Shown here: positions 52,473 through 64,000 of the stretch, piece after piece | How the letters are laid out: every line of letters starts with the position of its first letter | Position numbering within the stretch: the first letter of the stretch is position 1 | Assembly (NCBI RefSeq): GCF_001571085.1 | Contig: NZ_BCTC01000018.1 | Coordinates: 1 to 64,000 of the forward strand | Source of the DNA: Azohydromonas lata NBRC 102462 | GTDB lineage: Bacteria > Pseudomonadota > Gammaproteobacteria > Burkholderiales > Burkholderiaceae_C | DNA: 64,000 nt | Direction of reading: 5' to 3' | Notes under the pieces: generated by a model | Databases searched by the model: none | Told to the model about the DNA's origin: nothing | Seen by the model: only the letters and a program-made list of their open reading frames with translations | Position numbers and translations under genes: made by a program

Positions 52473-53723
52473 GTGGAAGCACAGCAGCAAGCAGCCTTTG
52501 AACAGTGGCCGGCAACGCGCGGCGCGCGGTACGGCGACGCCATGCGCATCGCGCTGCTGGCGCCGGGCGTGCAGCCGGACGGTGCGGCGGCGCACACGTT
52601 TGGGCTGGCGCGTGCGCTGGCCGCGCGCGGCCACGCGGTGACGGTGGTGGCGCCCGCGCAGGCCGGCGAGCGTCCGTTCCGCGACCCGGGCTGCGCGGTG
52701 GCGCTGCTGCCCGTGCCGCCGGCCACGGGCTGCCGCGTGGAGCAGGTGGCGCGGCGCATCGCCGCGCTGGAGCAGGCGCTGCCGGCGGTGCTGACAGCCG
52801 GCCGCTTCGACCTGCTGCATGCCCAGGACGGGCTCAACGGCAACGCGCTGGCCACGCTGCGCAACCACCTGCCGCAGCTGCCGCCCTGGGTGCGCACCGT
52901 GCACCGGCTGGACGCCTTGCGCCAGCCGCTGCTGGAGCGCTGGCAGGCGCGGGGCTGGCTTTCGGCCGATGCCGTGGCCTGCCTGAGCGAGGCCAGTTGC
53001 CGCCAGTTGCGCCAGCAGCACGGCGCGCAAGCCCGCCGGCTGCACGCCGGCGTGGACCTGAGCCCATTCCAGCCCACGGCACGCGCCGACGATGCCGCGC
53101 ACCTTCGCGCGCTTGGGCTGCCGGACGACGGCGCGCCACTGGTGCTGGCCTTGGGCGGGCTGCAGCCGCACCGCAACGCCGCGCGGCTGCTCGCAGCCTT
53201 CGCGAGCTGGCGCGCCGCCCGCCCGCACTGGGCGCACGCCCGCCTGGTGCTGGCCGGGGACGATGACTGCTCGGAAGCCGGCGCCGCCCAGCGCGCCTGG
53301 CGCGACGCGCTGCGCCGCCTGGGCTGGCAAGAAGGCCCCGGCGAGCCGGTGTGGCGCTGCGGGAGCGTGCCGGACACGGCCTTGCCCGCGCTGCTGCGCC
53401 GGGCCCGCCTGCTGGCACTGCCCTCGCTGGCCCAGGGCAGCGGCCAAGCCGCGCTCGAAGCCTTGGCCTGCGGCACGCCGGTGCTGCTGTCGCGCCGCGC
53501 GCCCTTCAGCGAGCTCATGGACCAGGCCGGCGGCGTGTCCTGGTGCGACCCGGGCGACGAGGACTCCATCGCCCTGGGCCTGCAGCGCGCAGCCATGCAG
53601 CCGCGGCACCAGCGGCCGCCCAAGGTGTGCGTGGAGCACGGCTGGGAGCACGGCGCCGCCGCGCACGAGGCCTGGTACGCGCAGGTGCTGGCGCACCGGC
53701 AGGTGCGGCGCCGGGCGGCTTGA
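52473..53723 (+). CDS. Glycosyltransferase, GT4-like
   Basis: Protein of 416 residues from a GTG at 52473, which has AGGAGGA nine bases upstream. The ATG at 52542 (MRIALLAPG) is the alternative and gives 393 residues. The GT-B fold is seen: an N-terminal Rossmann part (AAAHTFGLARALAARGHAVTVVAP, FDLLHAQDGLNGNAL) and a C-terminal nucleotide-sugar part (LVLALGGLQPHRNAARLLAAF, ARLLALPSLAQGSGQAALEALACGTPVLL, with the usual Glu region). It would transfer a sugar to an unknown acceptor. It stands alone and not in a polysaccharide cluster. Confidence 0.85.
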   Translation: MEAQQQAAFEQWPATRGARYGDAMRIALLAPGVQPDGAAAHTFGLARALAARGHAVTVVAPAQAGERPFRDPGCAVALLPVPPATGCRVEQVARRIAALEQALPAVLTAGRFDLLHAQDGLNGNALATLRNHLPQLPPWVRTVHRLDALRQPLLERWQARGWLSADAVACLSEASCRQLRQQHGAQARRLHAGVDLSPFQPTARADDAAHLRALGLPDDGAPLVLALGGLQPHRNAARLLAAFASWRAARPHWAHARLVLAGDDDCSEAGAAQRAWRDALRRLGWQEGPGEPVWRCGSVPDTALPALLRRARLLALPSLAQGSGQAALEALACGTPVLLSRRAPFSELMDQAGGVSWCDPGDEDSIALGLQRAAMQPRHQRPPKVCVEHGWEHGAAAHEAWYAQVLAHRQVRRRAA

Positions 53724-53803
53724 AGCCCGCCTGGCGGGACTAAACCGCTTTTCTTAGCCCTCACCACCGCGGGCTTTGCCGGCGGCCGTTGAAAGTGGCC
53801 GTC

Positions 53804-53823
53804 GGCCCCCTGGATGGGGGCTC
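53804..53823 (+). promoter_or_regulatory. Small hairpin just before the LysE-type gene
   Basis: GCCCCC (53805-53810) pairs with GGGGGC (53816-53821) across a five-base loop, 15 bases before the gene start. It might be the end of the upstream transcript, but no T-run follows. Confidence 0.35.
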
Positions 53824-53835
53824 TACCATCGCGGG

Positions 53836-54471
53836 ATGGATATCTCCGTCTGGATTGCATTCTTCGCGGCCTCCTGGGCCATCAGCCTCTCGCCCGGCGC
53901 CGGTGCCGTGGCGGCCATGAGCGCCGGACTGGCGCACGGGTTCAAGCGCGGCTACTTCATGACGCTGGGCCTGGTGCTGGGCATCTGGACGCAGATCGTG
54001 GTGGTGGGCGTTGGGCTGGGCGCGCTGATCGCGGCCTCGTCGCTGGCCTTCGCGGTGGTCAAGTGGGTGGGCGTGGCCTACCTGCTGTGGCTGGGCATCA
54101 AGCAGTGGCGCGCGCCGGCGCAGGCGCTGGCCGGCGAGCCCACGGACGCCCCCGCGCAGCCCGTGGCGCGGCACAAGCTCGTGCTCAAGGGCTGGATGGT
54201 CAACGCCGTCAACCCCAAGGGCACCGTGTTCCTGCTGGCCGTGGTGCCGCAGTTCCTGGACCTGGCACGGCCGTTGGGTGGCCAGTACCTGGTGATCGGC
54301 GCGACGCTGGCCTTCACGGACCTGGTGGTCATGGCCGGCTACACCGTGCTGGCCGCGCGCGTGCTGCGGCTGCTGCGCTCGGAGCGCCAGGTGAAGGCGC
54401 TCAACCGCGTCTTCGGCTCGCTGTTCGTGTTCGTGGCCATGCTGCTGGCGACGTTCAAGCGGGCCGCTTGA
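53836..54471 (+). CDS. LysE/RhtB-family amino-acid exporter
   Basis: Protein of 211 residues with five to six membrane helices. The family string is near the N-terminus: ASWAISLSPGAGAVAAMSAGLAHGFKRG. Then come LGIWTQIVVVGVGLGALI, the VAYLLWLGIKQWR segment, and GWMVNAVNPKGTVFLLAVVPQF. LysE and RhtB proteins export amino acids such as lysine, threonine or homoserine. The substrate cannot be told. The start ATG at 53836 begins the first helix. It is on the same strand as the VOC gene after it. Confidence 0.9.
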   Translation: MDISVWIAFFAASWAISLSPGAGAVAAMSAGLAHGFKRGYFMTLGLVLGIWTQIVVVGVGLGALIAASSLAFAVVKWVGVAYLLWLGIKQWRAPAQALAGEPTDAPAQPVARHKLVLKGWMVNAVNPKGTVFLLAVVPQFLDLARPLGGQYLVIGATLAFTDLVVMAGYTVLAARVLRLLRSERQVKALNRVFGSLFVFVAMLLATFKRAA

Positions 54472-54529
54472 GGCCGGCGCAGCCGATGCGCGTGCCCTGC
54501 TTCGGCACGCGGCCTGCCCCGCCCGCGGC

Positions 54530-54952
54530 ATGAAACCGCGCATCACCTTGCTGACCCTGGGCGTGGCCGACCTGGAGCGCGCCGTGGCCTTCTACCGCGA
54601 CGGCCTGGGATGGCCGACGCAGGGCATCGTCGGCCGCGAGTTCGAGAACGGCGCCGTGGCCTTCTTCGAGCTGGAAGGCGGGCTGAAGCTGGCGCTGTGG
54701 CCGCGCAAGAGCATCGCCGCCGACACCGGGCTGGCCGACAGCGGCCCGGCGCCCACCCACGTCACGCTCGCGCACAACGTCGGCTCGCGCGGCGAGGTGG
54801 ACGCGGCGCTGGCCCTGGCCCGCCAGGCCGGCGCCACCGTCGTCAAGCCGGCCGCCGACACCTTTTACGGCGGCTACGCCGCCTACTTCCAGGACCCGGA
54901 CGGGCACCTGTGGGAAGTGAGCTTCAACCCGGGTTTCAAAGACCTGGGTTGA
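54530..54952 (+). CDS. VOC-family (glyoxalase-like) protein
   Basis: Protein of 140 residues with the two beta-alpha-beta-beta-beta modules of the vicinal oxygen chelate fold: ITLLTLGVADLERAVAFYRDGLGWP and THVTLAHNVGSRGEVDAALALARQAGATVV, then YFQDPDGHLWEVSFNPG, where Glu and His positions may bind metal. Members include glyoxalase I, dioxygenases and resistance proteins, so the activity is open. It follows the LysE gene by 58 bases. Confidence 0.87.
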   Translation: MKPRITLLTLGVADLERAVAFYRDGLGWPTQGIVGREFENGAVAFFELEGGLKLALWPRKSIAADTGLADSGPAPTHVTLAHNVGSRGEVDAALALARQAGATVVKPAADTFYGGYAAYFQDPDGHLWEVSFNPGFKDLG

Positions 54953-54983
54953 GGCGCAACGGCGCGCGCCGCCCTGTCGCGCG

Positions 54984-56501
54984 TCACGCGGGCAGCCGCC
55001 CGTAGAGCTGCGCCATGCGGCGCAGCCGCGCCGCGGTGTCCGGCGCCACCAGGCTCCAGTCGAAGCGCCAGGCCCAGTTGCCTTGCGGCGTGCCGGGACG
55101 GTTCATGCGGTGCGTGCCGTCCAGGCCCAGCGCGTCCTGCAGGGGAAAGAGGGCCAGGTCGGCCACGCTGGCCATGGCGGCGCGGATGAGGTCCCAGTGG
55201 ATGGCCATGCCGTCGGTGGCCAGGTATTCGCGCAGGTGGTGGCGCAGGTCTTCACGCGCGCTGGCCCACCAGCCGCGCGTGGTGTCGTTGTCGTGGGTGC
55301 CGGTGTAGACCACGGTGTCGTGCGCGTGGCGGTGGGGCAGAAAGCGCGGCTCGCCGCCGTCGGCCGGATCGCCCCAGGCGAACTGCAGCACGCGCATGCC
55401 GGGAAAGCCCAGCTCCAGGCGCAGCGCCTCCACGTCCGGCGTGATCACGCCCAGGTCCTCGGCAATCACGCTCAGCTCACCCAACGCGGCGGCCGCCGCC
55501 TGGAACAGCGCCGCGCCCGGGCCCGGCTTCCAGCAGCCCTTGAGCGCCGTCGGCTCCTCGGCCGGTATCTCCCAGTAGCCGGCAAAGCCGCGGAAGTGGT
55601 CGATGCGGACGATGTCGACCAGCTCCAGCGTGCGGCGCAGCCGCTCGGTCCACCAGCCGAAGTTCTGCTCGGCATGCGCGCTCCAGCGGTAGAGCGGATT
55701 GCCCCAGCGCTGGCCGTCGGCGCTGAAAAAGTCCGGCGGCACGCCGGCCACCACCGTTGGGCGGCCCCGCGCGTCCAGCTCGAACAGCTCGGGGTGGCAC
55801 CACACGTCGGCGCTTTGCAGCGCGATGAAGATGGGCATGTCGCCCACGATGCGCACGCCGCGGGCGCGGGCGTAGGCATGCAGCGCGTCCCACTGCGTCC
55901 TGAAGCACCACTGCGTGAATTCCCAGAAGGCGATGCGCTGGGCGAGCTCCGCACGCGCCGCGCGCAGGGCCGGGCCCTCGCGCCAGGCCAGGGGCGCGGG
56001 CCAGTCCATCCAGTCCTGGCCGGGATGCGCCTCGGCCAGGGCCATGAAGAGGGCGTAATCCGGCAGCCAGGCAGCCTGCTCGGTGCGGAAGCTTTCAAAA
56101 GCCGCCTGCTCGGCCGGCGTGGCGGTGTCGGCGAAACGGCGCGCGGCGGCGGCCAGGCGCTCCATGCGCCAGGGAATGACGCGCTCGTAGTCCACGTGGC
56201 GGTCGCTGAAGCCGGCCGGCGCGGCCACCTCCTCGGCCGTGAGCCAGCCCTGGCGGTGCAGAGCGTGCAGGTCGATGAGCAGCACGTTGCCGGCGAAGGC
56301 CGAGCTGCTCATGTAGGGCGAATGCCCAAGGCCCACGCCGCCCAGGGGCAGCATCTGCCACAGCGTCTGCGCGCCGGCGGCCAGCCAGTCCACGAAGTGG
56401 TAGGCGCCCGCGCCGAAATCGCCCGCCCCGTGCGGGCCCGGCAAGGAGGTGGGATGCAGGACGACACCGCTGCCGCGGGGCAAGCGTTGGGCGATGGGCA
56501 T
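54984..56501 (-). CDS. malQ: 4-alpha-glucanotransferase (amylomaltase), second MalQ
   Basis: Protein of 505 residues, the length of short plant and Thermus-type amylomaltases. GH77 features are HPTSLPGPHGAGDFG, GGVGLGHSPYMSSSAFAGN, DIVRIDHFRGFAGYW (nucleophile Asp301), VIAEDLGVIT (Glu348) and TGTHDNDTTRGWW (Asp404). It moves alpha-1,4-glucan segments between chains and works with GlgP on maltodextrins. It is the last gene of the right-hand minus-strand glycogen block, 419 bases after glgP with a repeat element in the gap. The second MalQ activity is the N-terminal half of the fusion at 16971-22049, so the pair may share the work. Confidence 0.94.
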   Translation of the reverse strand: MPIAQRLPRGSGVVLHPTSLPGPHGAGDFGAGAYHFVDWLAAGAQTLWQMLPLGGVGLGHSPYMSSSAFAGNVLLIDLHALHRQGWLTAEEVAAPAGFSDRHVDYERVIPWRMERLAAAARRFADTATPAEQAAFESFRTEQAAWLPDYALFMALAEAHPGQDWMDWPAPLAWREGPALRAARAELAQRIAFWEFTQWCFRTQWDALHAYARARGVRIVGDMPIFIALQSADVWCHPELFELDARGRPTVVAGVPPDFFSADGQRWGNPLYRWSAHAEQNFGWWTERLRRTLELVDIVRIDHFRGFAGYWEIPAEEPTALKGCWKPGPGAALFQAAAAALGELSVIAEDLGVITPDVEALRLELGFPGMRVLQFAWGDPADGGEPRFLPHRHAHDTVVYTGTHDNDTTRGWWASAREDLRHHLREYLATDGMAIHWDLIRAAMASVADLALFPLQDALGLDGTHRMNRPGTPQGNWAWRFDWSLVAPDTAARLRRMAQLYGRLPA

Positions 56502-56619
56502 GGAAAAAGGCTCCCTGGGTGTTGGTGTGCTGTGTCGTCGTTTTGCACGCCCCCCGTCAACGGGCGCGCCCGCACACCGCCCTGTCAATCCGGCGGGAAC
56601 GCCAGCTTGTTCACGAAAG

Positions 56620-56900
56620 TGAGTAAGCGGCGAGGCGGGCGATTGGCGAAGTTGACGGGCGGCGGCCGGAGCTTGCGGCGCAGCGCATCCCGAGCCGTCA
56701 TTCCCGCGGAGGCGGGAATCCAGGCGGGCCCACGCCCAAGCGCAGAGGTGATGCAGGAATTACCGGGCTTTGCGCCCCAGTACGCTACCCAAGCAACCCA
56801 CGGCCAACTGGGGGACCGCCTGGATTCCCGCCTTCGCGGGAATGACGAAGCAGAAGGCGGGAAAGTGCCGGCTGTCGACCAACAGCCAACAGCCAATGGA
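56620..56900. repeat. Palindromic repeat element, copy 2, between glgP and malQ
   Basis: Two 31-base arms at 56697-56727 and 56816-56846 are inverted with a single mismatch. They match the arms of copy 1 at 44759-44907, and the flanks share similarity for tens of bases outside the arms. The region between the arms differs. It fills most of the 56502-56920 gap, where I see no gene. Such structures can shield mRNA ends or slow transcription, and here it lies at the 3' end of glgP. Confidence 0.75.
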
Positions 56901-56920
56901 CTGCGGCCAGCGGCGCCTGT

Positions 56921-59476
<2,556 letters not shown>

Positions 59477-59523
59477 CGCCTGATCTCCCGGCTGATCCGT
59501 TGGTATGGCTTGAGGTTGGAGAG

Positions 59524-60975
59524 CTAGGCGGCGAGCGCACGGTACAGGGCCAGGTACTGCTCGGCCGCGTCGTCCCACCCGAAGTGTTGCGCCATCGCCC
59601 TCTTCTGTACGGTTTTCCAGTCGCTTTGCCGCGCAAATAGCGCAAACGCGCGTCGAAGTGCACGCAGCATGTCCCCGGCATCGAAGGTCTCGAACACGAA
59701 GCCCGTGGCTTTGTACTCGGCGAGGTTCTCCAGCGAGCAGTCCACCACCGTGTCGGCCAGGCCACCCACGCGCCGCACCAGCGGCAGCGCGCCGTAGCGC
59801 AGGCCGTAGAGCTGCGTGAGCCCGCAGGGCTCGTACAGCGAGGGCACGAGGATGACGTCGCTGCCGGCGAAGATGCGGTGCGCCAGCGCCTCGTCGTAGC
59901 CCACGCGTATGGCCACAGCCTCCGGGTGTGCCGCCGCGGCCTCGCGCAACGCGGCCTCTATGGCCGCGTCGCCCGACCCCAGCGTGACGAGCTGCCCGCC
60001 GCGCTTGACCAGCTCCGGCAGCAGCGCCACCAGCAGCGGCAAGCCCTTCTGCTCGGCCAGGCGGCTGACCATGCCGAACACCGGGCCGGACCGCACCTCC
60101 AGGCCCATTTCCTTTTGCAGCGCGGTGCGGCAATGCGCCTTGCCGGCCATCTTGGACGCGTCGTAACGGCGGGCAATGTTGAGGTCGGCGGCCGGGTCCC
60201 ACACGGCGCGGTCCACGCCGTTGAGGATGCCGGAAAGCTGCCCCTGCGAGGCGCGCCAGCGCAGCAGGCCCTCCAGCCCGCAGCCCTGCTCCGGCGTCTG
60301 AATCTCGCGCGCGTAGCTTGGGCTCACCGTGGTGACGTGGTCCGCGTAGAACAGCCCCGCCTTCATGAACGAGATCTGGCCGTGGAACTCTACGCCCTCC
60401 ACCCCGAAGGCCGAAGGCGGCAAGCCCAACTCCGCCAGATGCTGCGGCGCACACAAGCCCTGGTAGGCCAGGTTGTGCACGGTGTAGACCGTGCGCACGG
60501 GCGGCCGGTGCGGACTCAGCGCGATGTAGGCACTGGCCAGCGCGGCGTGCCAGTCATGGCTGTGGACGACCTGCGGCGCCCACCAGCCGTCCAGCCCTTC
60601 GGCCAGCCGCGCCGCGGCAAAGCCCAGCAGCGCGAAGCGCCGGTGGTTGTCGGCGTAGGGCCAGCCGTCTTCCTGCTGGTAGGGGTTGCCCGGGCGGTCG
60701 TAGAGCGCGGGGGCGTCCACCACGTAGGCCGGCAGCCCGTCCAGCGCTGGCAACTGTCCGAACAGCAACCGCGCCGGCTCGCCCCAGGGCGCGTGGAACG
60801 CCGCCACGGTGGCGGCGTTGCTTAAACCCTGCAGCAGTGCCGGGAAGCCCGGCAGCAGCACGCGGACCTCGGCACCGGCGCGCGCCAGGGCGCCGGGCAG
60901 CGCGCCGGCGACGTCCGCCAGCCCGCCGGTCTTGAGCAGGGGAAAGATCTCGGCGCTGACTTGCAGTACCCGCAT
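59524..60975 (-). CDS. glgA: Glycogen synthase (ADP-glucose type)
   Basis: Protein of 483 residues, GT5 family. It elongates alpha-1,4-glucan with ADP-glucose. The N-terminal [16 protein letters not shown] contains the KxGG motif for ADP-glucose (Lys15). Then come [56 protein letters not shown] and [25 protein letters not shown] with the catalytic-loop Glu. Its ATG overlaps the glgC stop by one base (TGATG), so the two are translationally coupled. Confidence 0.96.
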   Translation of the reverse strand: MRVLQVSAEIFPLLKTGGLADVAGALPGALARAGAEVRVLLPGFPALLQGLSNAATVAAFHAPWGEPARLLFGQLPALDGLPAYVVDAPALYDRPGNPYQQEDGWPYADNHRRFALLGFAAARLAEGLDGWWAPQVVHSHDWHAALASAYIALSPHRPPVRTVYTVHNLAYQGLCAPQHLAELGLPPSAFGVEGVEFHGQISFMKAGLFYADHVTTVSPSYAREIQTPEQGCGLEGLLRWRASQGQLSGILNGVDRAVWDPAADLNIARRYDASKMAGKAHCRTALQKEMGLEVRSGPVFGMVSRLAEQKGLPLLVALLPELVKRGGQLVTLGSGDAAIEAALREAAAAHPEAVAIRVGYDEALAHRIFAGSDVILVPSLYEPCGLTQLYGLRYGALPLVRRVGGLADTVVDCSLENLAEYKATGFVFETFDAGDMLRALRRAFALFARQSDWKTVQKRAMAQHFGWDDAAEQYLALYRALAA

Positions 60976-62258
60976 CACAGCCGCGCCAACATCTCGCGCG
61001 TGACCAGCACCACGCCGCCCTCGCTGCGCTCGAAGCGCTCGGCGTCCAGCGCCGCGTCCTCGCCAATCACCATGCCGGCCGGGATGACGCAGCCGCGGTC
61101 GATCACCACCCGCTTGAGCACGCAACCACGCTCCACCGTCACGCCAGGGAGAATCACCGCCTCGTCGACGTGGCAGAAGGAGTGGATGCGGACGTTGGAG
61201 AACAGCACCGAGTTGCTCAGGTGCGAGCCGCTGATGATGCAGCCGCCGGAGACCATGGTGTTGACGGTCAGGCCGTGGTGCCCGTCGTTGTCGGGGATGA
61301 ACTTGGCCGGCGGCAACTGGCGCTGGTAGGTCGAGATGGGCCAGTCCTCGTCGTAGATGTCGAGCTCCGGCGAGATGCGGGACAAGTCGAGGTTGGCGTC
61401 GAAGAAGGCGTCGATCGTGCCCACGTCGCGCCAGTAGGGCTCGCCGCTGCCGCGGTTGCGAACACAACTCATGGAGAAGGGGTGCGCCAGCGCGCGGCCC
61501 TCGGCCACGGTGCGCGGGATGATGTCCTTGCCGAAGTCCAGGCTGGACTCGGGCCTGGCCATCTCCTCCTCCAGCAGCCGGTACAGGTAGTCGGCGTTGA
61601 AGATGTAGATGCCCATGCTGGCCAGCGAGGTGGTCTCGCTGCCGGGCATGGTGGGCGGGTCCTGGGGCTTTTCGACGAAGCTGGTGATGCGCCGCTCGCC
61701 ATCCACCGCCATCACGCCGAAGGCGCTGGCCTCGTCCTTGGGCACTTCAATGCAGCCCACGGTGCAGCCCGCGCCGCTGGCGACGTGGTCGCGCAGCATG
61801 ATGGAGTAGTCCATCTTGTAGATGTGGTCCCCCGCCAGCACCACGATGTACTCGGGCTTGCCCGAGATGATGATGTCCAGGTTCTGATAGACCGCGTCGG
61901 CCGTGCCGCGGTACCAGTACTCCTCGTTGACGCGCTGCTGCGCGGGCATGAGGTCCAGCATCTCGTTCATCTCGCCGCGCAAGAAACTCCAGCCGCGCTG
62001 CAGGTGGCGCAGCAGCGAGTGCGACTTGTACTGCGTGATCACGCCGATGCGCCGTATGCCGGAGTTGATGCAGTTGGACAGCGCAAAGTCGATGATGCGG
62101 AACTTGCCCCCGAAATAGACCGCGGGCTTGGCGCGGCGGTCGGTGAGCTGCTTGAGCCGCGAGCCTCGTCCGCCCGCGAGCACCAGCGCAATCGTCTTGC
62201 GCACCAGTTGGGCCGAATGCAGCGGCCGGTCCATGGAACTTGTCACCTCGGTCCTCAT
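60975..62258 (-). CDS. glgC: Glucose-1-phosphate adenylyltransferase
   Basis: Protein of 427 residues from the ATG at 62258, close to the length of E. coli GlgC. A later ATG at 62234 is possible. It makes ADP-glucose from ATP and glucose-1-phosphate, the controlled step of glycogen synthesis. Motifs seen are [40 protein letters not shown] in the N-terminal nucleotidyl part, [28 protein letters not shown] and the [15 protein letters not shown] segment. A left-handed helix part with [19 protein letters not shown] follows at the C-terminus. It precedes glgA with overlapping stop and start and lies 166 bases after glgX copy 2. Confidence 0.96.
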   Translation of the reverse strand: MRTEVTSSMDRPLHSAQLVRKTIALVLAGGRGSRLKQLTDRRAKPAVYFGGKFRIIDFALSNCINSGIRRIGVITQYKSHSLLRHLQRGWSFLRGEMNEMLDLMPAQQRVNEEYWYRGTADAVYQNLDIIISGKPEYIVVLAGDHIYKMDYSIMLRDHVASGAGCTVGCIEVPKDEASAFGVMAVDGERRITSFVEKPQDPPTMPGSETTSLASMGIYIFNADYLYRLLEEEMARPESSLDFGKDIIPRTVAEGRALAHPFSMSCVRNRGSGEPYWRDVGTIDAFFDANLDLSRISPELDIYDEDWPISTYQRQLPPAKFIPDNDGHHGLTVNTMVSGGCIISGSHLSNSVLFSNVRIHSFCHVDEAVILPGVTVERGCVLKRVVIDRGCVIPAGMVIGEDAALDAERFERSEGGVVLVTREMLARL

Positions 62259-62424
62259 ACTGCTGATGTCCAGTTGTAATGGAGTTACCGCCGAGGCGGC
62301 AGGGGACTGGACCTGTCCCTGGCCGATGGTTCGCAAGCTTCGTGCCGTCGTTGCGTAGGCCACCAGCCGGTCCGTCAGCCCAGTATGCGCCATTGTGGGG
62401 CGTGCCCCGGCAGGCCCTATTGCG

Positions 62425-64000
<1,576 letters not shown>

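Overview
The window is a GC-rich stretch of chromosome from a beta-proteobacterium, most likely a member of the Burkholderiales in or near the Comamonadaceae. This rests on base composition, on the gene families (NarX/NarL-type pair, CstA-YbdD, PHA-related genes, CzcCBA efflux, class II DAHP synthase, TreZ/TreY/GlgX) and on a Burkholderiales-style palindromic repeat that reads FVIPAKAGIQ when translated. No rRNA, tRNA, CRISPR array or insertion sequence with a transposase was seen.

Layout. 1-3551: two overlapping multi-domain phosphorelay proteins, the first cut by the left edge. 3583-7616: a NosR-type flavo-iron-sulfur membrane protein with its ApbE flavin transferase, divergent from a small SRPBCC protein. 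7645-9782: a NarX/NarL-like two-component pair. 9826-11431: a Sel1-repeat protein, a MotA/TolQ/ExbB channel and a DUF2149 protein. 11556-12853: a RES-type toxin with its antitoxin and a strong inverted repeat upstream. 12957-24225: a trehalose/glycogen block (glgX, treZ, a natural malQ-treY fusion, a hypothetical gene, a six-hairpin glycosidase). 24367-26457: a lower-GC two-gene anti-phage cassette of the Septu type (PtuA ATPase and PtuB HNH nuclease). 26617-28928: cstA-ybdD. 29204-30890: a PHB-depolymerase-like esterase and a small helical protein. 30913-33338: two tandem endonuclease/exonuclease/phosphatase-fold paralogues. 33624-39848: panE, a galactose-oxidase-like lipoprotein, a substrate-binding-protein/GGDEF fusion and an alpha/beta hydrolase. 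39856-48349: a heavy-metal efflux block (RND pump, adaptor, outer-membrane factor, CzcI-like and CopZ-like proteins, MarR regulator). 48788-50161: a tandem-HTH LysR gene broken by one amber codon. 50353-54952: class II DAHP synthase, a secreted protein, a glycosyltransferase, a LysE exporter and a VOC protein. 54984-64000: a second glycogen block on the minus strand (glgX, glgC, glgA, glgP, malQ), whose glgX is cut by the right edge.

How it works together. GlgC and GlgA make alpha-1,4-glucan. GlgP, MalQ and GlgX break it down. TreY and TreZ turn chain ends into trehalose, so the two blocks together form a glycogen-to-trehalose system. The branching enzyme glgB is not in the window. The metal block reads as one minus-strand series. 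A pair of 31-33 bp inverted repeats lies inside the 5' end of its adaptor gene, and a second copy of the same repeat lies between glgP and malQ.

The observations most worth following are the Septu cassette, the repeat inserted in frame at the start of czcB, the amber codon in the LysR gene, the malQ-treY fusion, the orphan NosR-ApbE pair, the inverted repeat shared by the toxin-antitoxin and glgX promoters, and an endonuclease-fold paralogue that has lost its metal-binding glutamate. Most assignments rest on motif recognition without database searches.
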